From NCBI GenBank assembly GCA_016906335.1, contig JADEYG010000003.1:124001-188000 (forward strand): 64,000 nucleotides of DNA, written 5' to 3'. The translations under genes were made by a program, and so were the position numbers. Within the stretch, counting starts at the first letter, position 1. Each line of letters starts with the position of its first letter. The notes beneath the pieces were generated by a model. It did not search any database. It saw nothing but the letters and a program-made list of their open reading frames with translations, and was not told where the DNA came from. This document shows positions 1 through 8,921 of this stretch, in pieces. Source of the stretch: Novakomyces olei (Eukaryota > Ascomycota > Novakomycetes > Novakomycetales > Novakomycetaceae).

Positions 1-2723
1 GCCGGGAGCTTCCGATTCTTGATCCTGTTGCCCGATCGATGTTTGCTAAACGGCCAAAGTTAAAACAAATGCACTGGGATAAACTCGATACTGGCACAGA
101 CTATACAATGTGGTCACAGAACCGAATTGATTCTTCAGAATTGCGAAAGGTCTTACACGATCGTGGAATCTTGGAGCAAATTGACAAGGCTTTTGCCATG
201 AAAGACGTAAAGGTATTGACCGGCCGCAGAACCCAGCGAAAAGAATTGATGCCTACAGAATTACAGCATATGTTTGGTATTCAATTTCATAGATATGCGC
301 ATTTATCTGTGGAAGATTTGGTCACAAAGATTCTGCATTGTGATCCCGAAATGGTAGACAATTTTAGTGAGTTTTTGGGTTTGGAAAAATTGCAAAATCA
401 AGACAAGTTGAAACTGGCGTTGGAGCCTTATCGGACCGATTATCAGAATGGAGGGGCGGTCAAAATTTCAGGCGACAAAGACGTAAATGAACTTGCACGA
501 TGGGACCATTTTTATGTTAAAACATTTGTTGACTGTGGTCATTACTGGAACAGAAGGCAGCAGGCGCTCACATTTAAAGTACAGCTGGAACGTAATTATG
601 ACGGCCTACTTGCCCAGATCAGGGCCGTGGAACAGGCTTCGTTGGCGGTGAAAGGCTCAACAAATTTCCGGGAAGTTCTGGAGATCATTCTACACCTCGG
701 CAATTATATGAACGACACTCCTCGACAGGCTGCCGGGTTCAAATTGACGTCTTTGACGCGACTGCCATTGACTAAAGATGAGAGAAACACGATGAGCTTT
801 TTACAATTGGTTGAACGGATTGTTCGTCAGCAGTTCCCCCACTTGGAGCAATTTCTGCAAGACCTTTTAGGCCCCGTCGGTGAGGCTTGTCGGGTCAATT
901 TGGAGAGCTTGCAAACTGAATGCCGTTACCTCAAGACCACATTGACCGTAGTACAGAGGGCAGTTGATACGGGAAGCCTGAGCGATCGATCGGTAATGCA
1001 TCCGCAAGACAAAGTAGTGGATATGCTTGTGCCCTGGCTTCCAGAGGCAGAAGAACAGGTCTCCCGTGTTCAAGCGTTGCATGAATCAATGCTTACAACA
1101 TTTGATAACGTACTGCAATTCTTTGGGGAGCAGCCGACGGACTCTGTAGCACGATCTACGTTCTTCCGTAAATTTGATACGTTTATGACGGACTATAGAA
1201 AGGCTCAAAGGGACAATCTAGCAGCAGAAGAAGATTCAAAGCGTACAGAAATAAGACGCCGAGCCCTCGAAAAGGCGAGCCAAAAAGACATACTCGAGCA
1301 AGCAATGAAATCCGATACTAGGGCCAAAGCAGCGGAAGACGATGCCGTGATGGATAATCTGCTGGCAAAGTTACGCAGTGGTGCTCCTGCCGGACGTAAT
1401 CGGCAATGGCAGCGGAATCGACTTACCGGGTCTTCCTCGGCTCCAGGTGCAGCAGCCAATACAGGCCCGCAAACTTCCGATGACTCTTCGAACGGTGTTT
1501 CTTCACACATTGTTTCGCGGCGAGAAATGCTACCGTCCCAGCGTCTTGTTCCGTCTGCTTCGACTTTGGGGTTTCCAAGAACGGTGTCCAGTTCGTCTAA
1601 TCTTGCAAATAAATTGTCAAATAATCCAACAAAAACGAGCTCCCATCAACATTTGGGTCAAAATTTGAGTACAAAATCAGGGACAAGTGGCAGCTTGAAT
1701 GGAACTTTGGATGAATTGCAACAGGTAAACAGTAGAGATGAAGCAGGCAATGATTCCGGGGCAGACGATCCACAGAATTTACCTTCTACACCTCCGCTTG
1801 CAGACTCGTCTGCTGATTCTTATCGTGAATTATCTACAAAACCCGGCACGTCACCCTTAGTTACCGTGTCGGAACGGAGTAAATCCGCCACTGAAATGCC
1901 TCTCGATCTTTCTGCTAGAGCTCAGTCTATGCTGGAAGGTTTGCGGACGGGTAAAATTGCACGGACACCTCCAATTTCTCCTCACAAAAGCCTGCATCGT
2001 CGGAGCAAAACGGGGAACAGTACAGCACTTGCGCTCGGAGGCAAGCAAGAACCTTCACGTTCCGTAAGCACAACTACGCCGTTAGCCGCGTCGCCGCTTC
2101 GGTCTCGAACTGAAGACCAACGTTCGCCTATTTCGCCCTCTTATTGGCCCGTCAGTAAACAGGAGACGGACAATATGCAAAACGAAGCTGGAGATGAAGC
2201 TGGACAGCTTGGTACTTCGCCAGAGGTTAGTATCGCTGAAGCAAACGAGAATAGAGCTGATTCTGCTGCCGATGAAGAGGCGGATGAAACAGAGCTTAGA
2301 GCCGTCTTTGGCCTAGATGACGAGCAGCCCTCAGAGCCTTTGGCTACTGATCCAAGGCACAATGACAAGAATGAGCGCCAGAGCGCTGAACCTTCATTGG
2401 AGCCGGGTGAGCAGCATTCAAGCCATCATTCTGGATCAGAAAATACAGCAGGAGAAACAGACGAGACTAAACAGAGCGGTACAAGGCAAACCGCCTTTGA
2501 AACCGCATTTGACCCTGTACCCGAAGCTGACGATGAGCCTTTAAATGACTCCGTTGAGCAACAGAGCGCGTCTAACTATTCGGAAGAAAGTGAGGACGAA
2601 GATGAGCCAGTCAAAGCTGTACAACAAGACGAAACAAAGAAGGGATATGATATTGAGGATTTGGATGTTGAAGGCAATTTTTTTCGAATGCAGTCTTATT
2701 TGAATGAGGGCAATAGGGAATAA
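1..2723 (+). CDS. Formin, FH2 domain to C-terminus (5' partial)
   Basis: Actin nucleator and elongator of the Bni1/SepA/For3 type, acting at cell tips and the division site. The frame is open back to base 3, so the gene starts upstream of the window; the ATG at 39 lies inside the FH2 region and is probably not the real start. Counting from that ATG, residues 1-390 form the FH2 domain, opening with the lasso-type KLKQMHWDKL and containing the LGNYMN signature. A lysine- and glutamate-rich coiled stretch follows. At about residue 438 comes MDNLLAKLRSGAP followed by basic residues, a good match to the autoinhibitory DAD motif. The remaining 430 residues are low-complexity, Ser-rich then acidic. 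The FH1 profilin-binding region must lie outside the window. Profilin and verprolin genes occur further along. FH2 identity is seen directly; the exact orthologue is inferred. Confidence 0.93.
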   Translation, partial: RELPILDPVARSMFAKRPKLKQMHWDKLDTGTDYTMWSQNRIDSSELRKVLHDRGILEQIDKAFAMKDVKVLTGRRTQRKELMPTELQHMFGIQFHRYAHLSVEDLVTKILHCDPEMVDNFSEFLGLEKLQNQDKLKLALEPYRTDYQNGGAVKISGDKDVNELARWDHFYVKTFVDCGHYWNRRQQALTFKVQLERNYDGLLAQIRAVEQASLAVKGSTNFREVLEIILHLGNYMNDTPRQAAGFKLTSLTRLPLTKDERNTMSFLQLVERIVRQQFPHLEQFLQDLLGPVGEACRVNLESLQTECRYLKTTLTVVQRAVDTGSLSDRSVMHPQDKVVDMLVPWLPEAEEQVSRVQALHESMLTTFDNVLQFFGEQPTDSVARSTFFRKFDTFMTDYRKAQRDNLAAEEDSKRTEIRRRALEKASQKDILEQAMKSDTRAKAAEDDAVMDNLLAKLRSGAPAGRNRQWQRNRLTGSSSAPGAAANTGPQTSDDSSNGVSSHIVSRREMLPSQRLVPSASTLGFPRTVSSSSNLANKLSNNPTKTSSHQHLGQNLSTKSGTSGSLNGTLDELQQVNSRDEAGNDSGADDPQNLPSTPPLADSSADSYRELSTKPGTSPLVTVSERSKSATEMPLDLSARAQSMLEGLRTGKIARTPPISPHKSLHRRSKTGNSTALALGGKQEPSRSVSTTTPLAASPLRSRTEDQRSPISPSYWPVSKQETDNMQNEAGDEAGQLGTSPEVSIAEANENRADSAADEEADETELRAVFGLDDEQPSEPLATDPRHNDKNERQSAEPSLEPGEQHSSHHSGSENTAGETDETKQSGTRQTAFETAFDPVPEADDEPLNDSVEQQSASNYSEESEDEDEPVKAVQQDETKKGYDIEDLDVEGNFFRMQSYLNEGNRE

Positions 2724-3694
2724 CGAGTATTTAATATTTGTCCTCAAGTTTTTTGTTTTGTTTTGTTTAGATTTATTCAATCATTAAGCATTAATTTGTT
2801 CAACGTTTATATTTTTTCTTTTATTTATGTAAAGGCGGCTGATGCAGTTTATTGATACACAACATAGAGTGAGCATGATTTTATTTGACTTTTCGAAAAA
2901 CTAATTAACTGTATGAGTATCGGTTCGTTTTGAATTGTACAAATTATTTTAGACAAAGTTCCAGAATATAATGCAGAGAGGTACCGTAGACGATAGGTGT
3001 GGCAATATATTTCTGATAGCGACTAAATCCATTTTGTTTCGTTTGAATCCAGGCGTTAGCCGTTGCAGAGGAATCGAGAGTGGACAGAGTCAAAATCGCG
3101 CTATAAGCAAAAGAAATTGGAAGAGCAGCAATAATATCCAAAGAGTAAAATTCACGAATAAAAGAAGAAACTTTCCCTCATCAGCATAAACCAGATCTCC
3201 TCTTTGCAATTGGCATACAAGCAAGACTTAAAACAGAGTATATTTGGATCAGAATGTCTTAATGTCAATGTCTAAAATGTAGTCATCGAGTGCTTTTGCC
3301 CTCAATCCTTTGAAGAAATTCAGCCATCACTTCCAAACATTGATCTGGCAAAGGTTGGCCAGTCAAAGAGAGACTTTGTCTATTGGTCTTGCGTGTTTAC
3401 CTACTGCAAAGAGGCACTGAACAATGAAAATACTGAACAAGAAAAAATGGCAATTGGGTTCTGGAAAATAATAAATTTTGATCTATACTGAGAGCTAACG
3501 AATAACAGTAGATGAATTCTGTGTATACTTTGCCCCCGTTTTCTTTATATTTTTTCATCATTTACTTGATGAATTTGTGTAAACCAATTTAGACTAGTAC
3601 ATTTATTCAGAGTAAATTAATACCAAAAGAAGTATTTATTTCAAGCAACATTGATGGACCAATAAGGATGGCTGCTTCCAACTAACAGACAATA

Positions 3695-3892
3695 ATGACG
3701 AGCGTCAAAGGATTCGCAATAGACCTGAATAACGACCCGAACAAGAATGGAAAGCGACAATTAGACTCAACTTTGTTCTTTACAAACTCGAACCATCTCT
3801 CTTACATAGTACGCCGCCCGTGTTCCCTATGTCGAGTGTTATTACCTATAGATCCAAGGCAGTTGAATTGCTTGACCAAATGTATAAGGTAG
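3695..3892 (+). CDS. Hypothetical 65-residue ORF
   Basis: ATG-initiated single-exon frame of unknown function. The C-terminal third has CSLC and a later CLTKC, which could bind zinc, but the spacing matches no zinc-finger family I know. There are no clear splice sites, and the segment sits alone in a 1.8 kb AT-rich gap. It may be chance. Confidence 0.15.
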   Translation: MTSVKGFAIDLNNDPNKNGKRQLDSTLFFTNSNHLSYIVRRPCSLCRVLLPIDPRQLNCLTKCIR

Positions 3893-4424
3893 TTGACTAG
3901 CTTACTCAGCGAACAGCTTGTAGAGCTGCGTACAAAATTTCCATGTAATAGTTGTATGATATTCTGAGCGTGTAACTAATCGTGTTATTCAAGTTATTCA
4001 CTTTTGACTTGGTCGGGTAGATCGGTTTGTCTTGTACGGAGTACTACGCACATAATTTATACTGTAATTCTCTCAGTCTACCCCGCCATAATAGATAATA
4101 GATATTATTGTATTACAGGCGGGGGCCATTGACGGTCGCGACAGTCGAGCTGGGCACGAGGGCAAACTCTGCGTGCAAAATTACGTCCCCGTTAATTCAT
4201 GTATGTGTATGCGTAAATTAGTAAACGTAAATCGTAAAATGTTGCACTTTCCACGGACTTGATGCAAGACAAAAGCTTCTATAATCAGCTCGGAAAACTT
4301 ATTTTTAATCAGTAAATGACGTAAATGCCTGCCTACCCCAGCAATCAAAAGGGAAACAAGTGCCGAGGATCGGCCAAGCATTGGCATATAAGAAGACCCG
4401 TCGATTAGTGTGATAAAAGCCAGA

Positions 4425-4498
4425 CTCTGCACCATTCTGCACCATTCTGCACCATTCTGCAAACAGCTCTGCAAACAGCTCTGCAAACAGCTCTGCAA
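4425..4498. repeat. CTGCA-core tandem repeats upstream of FDH
   Basis: Two adjacent short tandem arrays share the word TCTGCA. The first has the 10-bp unit accattctgc repeated about three times. The second has the 12-bp unit aaacagctctgc repeated about three times. They end 80 bp before the formate dehydrogenase start codon, so they lie in its promoter. Confidence 0.8.
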
Positions 4499-4511
4499 GA
4501 AATCCTGACTC

Positions 4512-4537
4512 GACCCTAATTAAAAGGCGTTAGGGTC
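4512..4537. promoter_or_regulatory. Inverted telobox-like repeat in FDH promoter
   Basis: GACCCTAA at 4512-4519 and TTAGGGTC at 4530-4537 form a perfect 8-bp inverted repeat with a 10-bp spacer, 40 bp before the FDH ATG. The half-site resembles the CCCTAA telobox bound by Tbf1/Teb1-type Myb proteins. That it is bound here is inference. Confidence 0.4.
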
Positions 4538-4577
4538 AAGTGCTATCGGAATAGCCACTGTTTACGTGATTGCGAGA

Positions 4578-5738
4578 ATGAGCTTGAGCACTCGACTCTG
4601 TCGTGGCCTTTACGCGGCGGGTACGCGTAGGTTCAGCACCAGTAATACTGCACGCGACAAGATAGTAGCAGTGCTGTACCGTGGAGGCGAAGCGGCGCAG
4701 CAGCAACCGCGTCTCCTGGGTACTGTAGAGCACGAATTGGGTCTGCGCAAGTGGATTGAAAGCCAAGGCCATTCGCTGGTTTCCACGGCCGACAAGGACG
4801 GAAGCGATTCCGAGTTTGATCGGCTGTTGGCGGACGCCAATATTGTTATTACGACGCCCTTCCATCCCGGTTACTTGACGGCCGAGCGTATCGCCAAGGC
4901 ACCCAACTTGCGTGCCTGTATTACCGCCGGCGTGGGCAGTGATCATATCGACTTGGACGCGGCCAATAAGCGAAACATTGGCGTCTACGAAGTGACGGGC
5001 AGCAATGTTTCGTCCGTCTCGGAGCACGTGATGATGACAATTCTTACGCTTGTGCGTAACTTTGTGCCTGCGCACAATCAGTATGTGCAAGGCGGGTGGG
5101 ATGTAGCGGATATTGTGAAAAACTCGTACGATTTGGAGGGTAAAGTAGTGGGTACCGTGGGCATTGGCCGCATTGGAAGGCGCGTGCTTAAACGGCTCAA
5201 GCCCTTTGACTGCAAGGAACTGCTCTATTACGACTATGCAAAGCTCTCTGCTGAAGAAGAGACGGAGATTGGCTGCCGACGTGTGGAAGATTTGAAGGAG
5301 TTTGTGTCGCAGTGCGACGTTGTTACCATCAATGCTCCCCTGCACGAAGGCACCAAGCACTTGTTCAACAAGGACCTGATTAGCCACATGAAACGTGGAG
5401 CCTGGCTGGTTAATACTGCTCGTGGAGCAATTTGTGTGCCGCAAGACGTGGCCGCGGCAGTTCGCTCGGGACAGCTGAACGGGTACGGTGGAGACGTGTC
5501 TTACCCACAACCAGCTCCGCCTGACCACCCGTGGCGTACAATGAGCAATACCATGAACACTGGCGGTGGCAATGCCATGACACCCCACATTTCCGGGTCC
5601 TCACTCGACGCTCAAGCACGTTACTCCGCTGGAGTACAAGATATTCTCAAGCGATTGTGGGGCGGAGACTTGCAATTGCCCGCTAATATTATCGTTGAGA
5701 ACGGCAAGTACGCCAGCAAGGCTTACGGCCAGCGCTAG
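4578..5738 (+). CDS. FDH1: NAD-dependent formate dehydrogenase
   Basis: Oxidises formate to CO2 with reduction of NAD+. The product is 386 residues, normal for the family. I start at the ATG at 4578; the same frame extends 12 bases upstream only to a GTG. The N-terminus [20 protein letters not shown] is Arg/Ser-rich with no acids, like a mitochondrial presequence, as in filamentous fungi. The D-2-hydroxyacid dehydrogenase fold is clear. It has the NAD loop [11 protein letters not shown], the catalytic-region NTARGAI with its Arg, the FDH-type active-site pair region (DVSYPQPAP) and the catalytic His in NAMTPHISG. No introns. Two promoter repeats precede it. Methylotrophic use is not implied; formate detoxification is the usual role in fungi. 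Confidence 0.97.
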   Translation: MSLSTRLCRGLYAAGTRRFSTSNTARDKIVAVLYRGGEAAQQQPRLLGTVEHELGLRKWIESQGHSLVSTADKDGSDSEFDRLLADANIVITTPFHPGYLTAERIAKAPNLRACITAGVGSDHIDLDAANKRNIGVYEVTGSNVSSVSEHVMMTILTLVRNFVPAHNQYVQGGWDVADIVKNSYDLEGKVVGTVGIGRIGRRVLKRLKPFDCKELLYYDYAKLSAEEETEIGCRRVEDLKEFVSQCDVVTINAPLHEGTKHLFNKDLISHMKRGAWLVNTARGAICVPQDVAAAVRSGQLNGYGGDVSYPQPAPPDHPWRTMSNTMNTGGGNAMTPHISGSSLDAQARYSAGVQDILKRLWGGDLQLPANIIVENGKYASKAYGQR

Positions 5739-6774
5739 TGCTGAATTGAGGTGTCGTCGTCTAGTAAACAGCTAGTCCGGGGATATTGAGCAGAATTGTG
5801 ATAAAATGGCAATTGAACGATGGAAAAGGCATTCAAGAAATCTACGAGTGTAGTAAAGATAGAGTAGGCAGTAAGTTTATTTTACTGATTCGTTGGTGAA
5901 CGCGTTTGTAAATGATCAATAGGCCCGGTGGGTTCGTATGGTCCCTTTTTTTTTCCTTTTATTTTTTCCTTCTCTTCTTTTTCCCTTCTTTTCGTTTGCC
6001 CATGCACTGGCCTATACAACTATCGAGTAATACATTTCTCTAGCCAATTTTTTGCATCCTATTCCCAAATGATCAACAAAGTATAGAAGAAGCTTATGAA
6101 AGTTTGGCCCGGCTAATTGCAAAGCTTCAAAACTTGATGCTGGCGTTAGATATAGAAAAAGAAGAGCAGCCAAAACCTGTCGGCGTTGGCAATTAAATTT
6201 GTCGCGTAATCGCAATATACTATCGTAATCACAACACTTAATAATCACAATATACTAGTGCCTGTCTGTCATTCTCGTTTCACTTATTACCTAATACGGT
6301 TCTAATTCAATACGGTGATTCTATTTTTAAGCTGTCAGTTTGAAGGCATAACGTGATTCTGGTATTCGTGCTTTTTACACATATTAATTAGTCGTATGAA
6401 CTCAAGTAAAGGCACGGCATGTCACAAGCAATTTAACCGGACTGGTGGTATTTAGGCTTCATCAACCACATTGGCTTCATCGGCCTCGTGGCCGGTCTGT
6501 CTTTACAGTGGCAATCAGACAGCCAACAGCCACCCTTCCCTTCACCTGCTGCCTGCCTAGAACAGATTACACGACTAGCGTGAGATTACTTAGAACTCGT
6601 ATGGCTATAGTGTGGGGCCCCATTCCTGCTCTGCATCCCATGTGGTGGTGGTGGTGGTGGGATAGAACACCCTGGCATCCCATGCTTCAACCCACTTTAC
6701 GAGAGTCTATATAAGTGTATAGAAATAATTGAAGTTTGCCGCTGTAACCGAACCACAAACCTCAGACGGCGACA
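5739..6774. other. FDH-aldolase intergenic region
   Basis: Holds a pyrimidine-rich tract at about 5941-5996, a (GTG)n stretch near 6642-6660 and a possible short coding exon (separate entry). The 100 bp before the downstream aldolase contain a TATA-like tatataa at 6709. No other gene is seen. Confidence 0.5.
6044..6196 (+). CDS. Possible terminal exon of a small unidentified gene
   Basis: A 50-codon open frame follows a good acceptor (tttctctag) and ends in TAA. Its composition is protein-like: a helical, probably coiled-coil segment (SIEEAYESLARLIAKLQ) followed by a charged tail ending KPVGVGN. A canonical donor, GTAAGT, lies upstream at 5874, but I could not find a start exon in matching phase. 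Small coiled-coil proteins such as DASH or Mediator subunits look like this, but no family is recognised. Confidence 0.3.
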   Translation, partial: PIFCILFPNDQQSIEEAYESLARLIAKLQNLMLALDIEKEEQPKPVGVGN

Positions 6775-7719
6775 ATGACACTCACACTCCCGCGCGGCAT
6801 ATATACCCCAACTCTTACATTCTACCACGATGATCCAGAGCAGTCTGTCGATGTGGAAACTGCGGCAAAGCACGCTGTCCGCCTGGCACGTGCTGGTCTG
6901 ATTGGAGTTGTTCTCCAGGGTTCCACCGGAGAAGCCGTTCATCTGACCCGGGAAGAGCGCAAGCAGATTATCAAGGGCGTAAGGTCGGCCGTCGATGGAG
7001 CCGGCTACAAGTCGTTCAAGATTGTAGCCGGTGCCGGTGGCCAGTCGCTTACGGAGACGGTCAACCTGCTCAAGGACGCTAAATCGGCAGGCGCGGATGC
7101 CGGAATTGTTCTCCCGCCGTCGTACTTTTCAGGTCAAATGGACACGGAAACGCTTGTTGACTACTTTACTCGCGTAGCAAAAGCTTCACCGCTCCCCTTC
7201 CTCGTCTACAACTTTCCCGGTGTAACGAACGGCATAAACTTGTCTGGTCCTACACTCGCCCGGCTTGCTTCTCAGCCCAATATTATTGGAGCCAAGCTGA
7301 CTTGCAATACTATCGGCAAGATGACGTACCTCTCCGAGTACGCTGGCAATCTGCCCGCTGACTATGGCGAGTTTAGCGTTTTCACTGGCGGTAGTGACTT
7401 TCTTATTGCCGCCCACGCTGCCGGTGTCGCTGGCGCTATTACTGGTCTTTCTAACCAGTTCCCTCACCTTTTGGTCTCTTTGTGGAACGCCATCGAGGCT
7501 GGCGATATCAAGCGCGCTCAGCAGTTGCAGGCCGTTGTCACACGCGTCGAGGCCGCTACTGTCCCGGGTTTCATCCCCGTTTCCCGCGCTGTCTTGCGCT
7601 ACACTGCCCACTATGGCGGCAAGTCACGTGCGCCGCTGCCTGAAGTATCAGACGCCAGTGTGGCTGATGCTGTCAAGGAAGCTTGGGCTGTAGAACAGTC
7701 GCTGGCAAAGGGCAAGTAA
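6775..7719 (+). CDS. DapA/HOGA-family aldolase (pyruvate-forming lyase)
   Basis: Class I Schiff-base aldolase of the dihydrodipicolinate synthase / N-acetylneuraminate lyase superfamily, 314 residues. The family signatures are present: GSTGE at 49-53, the active-site Tyr145 in LVYNFPGVTNG, and the Schiff-base Lys174 in IGAKLT. Since fungi make lysine by the aminoadipate route, true DHDPS activity is unlikely. 4-hydroxy-2-oxoglutarate aldolase or 2-keto-3-deoxy-L-galactonate/rhamnonate aldolase (GaaC/LRA4-like) is more probable. No introns and no targeting signal. Codon use is noticeably GC-rich compared with flanking DNA, suggesting good expression. The exact substrate is unknown. Confidence 0.88.
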   Translation: MTLTLPRGIYTPTLTFYHDDPEQSVDVETAAKHAVRLARAGLIGVVLQGSTGEAVHLTREERKQIIKGVRSAVDGAGYKSFKIVAGAGGQSLTETVNLLKDAKSAGADAGIVLPPSYFSGQMDTETLVDYFTRVAKASPLPFLVYNFPGVTNGINLSGPTLARLASQPNIIGAKLTCNTIGKMTYLSEYAGNLPADYGEFSVFTGGSDFLIAAHAAGVAGAITGLSNQFPHLLVSLWNAIEAGDIKRAQQLQAVVTRVEAATVPGFIPVSRAVLRYTAHYGGKSRAPLPEVSDASVADAVKEAWAVEQSLAKGK

Positions 7720-8297
7720 AAGTAAATGGAGTAGGGTTTCTTATGCATGTGCTATCGGTAATTAAAAGGAAGACTGTGCATTCATTATTGGCTCTTTGCT
7801 ACACGTACGTTTCACGTGTACAGTAATTTCCAGTAGTAAAGGTTGCGTAAATAAAAGTTTGCTACATTGCACTTTTGCGCAGTTGCGTCTAGTCGTTGTG
7901 CCGCAACAATTATGTTTAATAGTATCTGGTCACGTGCTGCCCATCGTTTAATCGTATGCAAATACTAAAAGCAAGCGATTTTGTGGGGTTGTAACGAACC
8001 AAGTAATATAGCAGTCACTATATTGACGCTGCACAAATGCGATTGCTCAGTAACCCTAAAAGCGAAGGCTGAATTAGGGTTAGTTAGGGTTAATACGGTG
8101 CTATTACCCCGTTGACCCATCCATCCATGTGTGGCACACTGCCTTTAACGTTTATGCATAATAAGACTAACGCTTGAGACTTTGCTTCAGCTGTAACAAT
8201 GTATTATCTCCACTAATCAAATCACTAAACAAATCTCATAAAGAGCATCCACCTTTGACCCGTATTACTGACGTATCCAAAGTGTATCGTCCGCCAA
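7720..8297. other. Convergent intergenic region with telobox words
   Basis: Tail-to-tail spacer between the aldolase and PBI2. It contains CCCTAA at 8053 and a cluster at 8074-8092 with TTAGGG written twice. CACGTG also occurs twice (about 7816 and 7931). No gene is seen. Confidence 0.5.
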
Positions 8298-8612
8298 TTA
8301 CGCTTGCGTATGCACCTCCTTGTCTGGCTCGACGCTGTCGATATGCTCATGCTGTTCCAAAGAGCTCACATGGTCCTTTGGAATATCGGCGCTGAACCCC
8401 TTGAAGGTGAGGTTATACGTATGCTTTATTTTGCCTGTCGTGCATTAGACCCGCATACGCTATCAAGCTTTGGGCAGCTTACCACCAGCGGCCTCAATGC
8501 CCTGCTTAGCCTTGCTGATAACATTGTCATCAACGTTTTTCTTAAATTTGACCTGTACAGTGTCAGCTATCATATTTTCTATATTTCGGCTTACAATAAA
8601 GGACTCGGACAT
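8298..8612 (-). CDS. PBI2: Proteinase B inhibitor Pbi2-like (inhibitor I9 family)
   Basis: A 74-residue gene split into three exons (8612-8595, 8552-8483, 8434-8298), with introns of 42 and 48 nt, so no single frame shows it. The spliced protein reads MSESFIVKFKKNVDD, then KAKQGIEAAGGKIKHTYN, FKGFSADIPKDHV and VEPDKEVHTQA. This is the order and length of the yeast I9 inhibitors of vacuolar subtilisin-type proteinase B. In yeast, Pbi2 also acts with thioredoxin in vacuole fusion (LMA1). Both introns have GTAAGC donors and CAG acceptors, and phases match. It is expressed divergently from REX1 across about 310 bp. Splicing is inferred, but family similarity runs through both junctions. Confidence 0.92.
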
Positions 8613-8921
8613 GTTGTTGCTCGCGTGTAATTCAGCGCCGTGAGTTGTCGTTTCCGCTGTGTTGCAATGGCGTCACACGCGAAGCTACGATAATAAACAG
8701 CAAGGGTTTTCTAAATTAGTCAATACGCTCTTAAAGGGCAGGGTTTTTTTATTAATATGAACGTGCTCGCGCGCATAAACGAAAAGCCCTCGTAATACCT
8801 GTGCTGCGTAAAAGTATGCGTATAGGAGAATATAATTGAGCGCGCATAGGGTTTTCTTTATCCAGATTTGGGGACAGGTTGACATGACAATTGAAGTTTT
8901 TTGGAAAATCTTGAAATCTAA
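8613..8921. promoter_or_regulatory. Divergent promoter region PBI2/REX1
   Basis: The 309 bp between two divergent start codons must contain both promoters. I see an AT-rich patch at 8740-8760 but no clear TATA box or recognised binding site. Confidence 0.5.

Larger units (their letters stand above)
2724..4577. other. Intergenic region with unassigned open segments
   Basis: No recognisable gene. Three protein-like open pieces occur. A minus-strand frame ending at 2944 has a hydrophobic segment and runs about 75 codons. A minus-strand segment at about 3283-3393 ends in TGA. A plus-strand ATG ORF at 3695-3892 contains the short Cys-containing stretch CSLCRVLLPIDPRQLNC. None could be tied to a known family or joined convincingly by splice sites. 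The last 150 bases are the presumed FDH promoter and carry repeats listed separately. Confidence 0.4.

Noticed and set aside
4536-5588. 350-codon minus-strand ORF opposite formate dehydrogenase
   Set aside because: Antisense shadow of a GC-biased gene; no family features and FDH is unambiguous.
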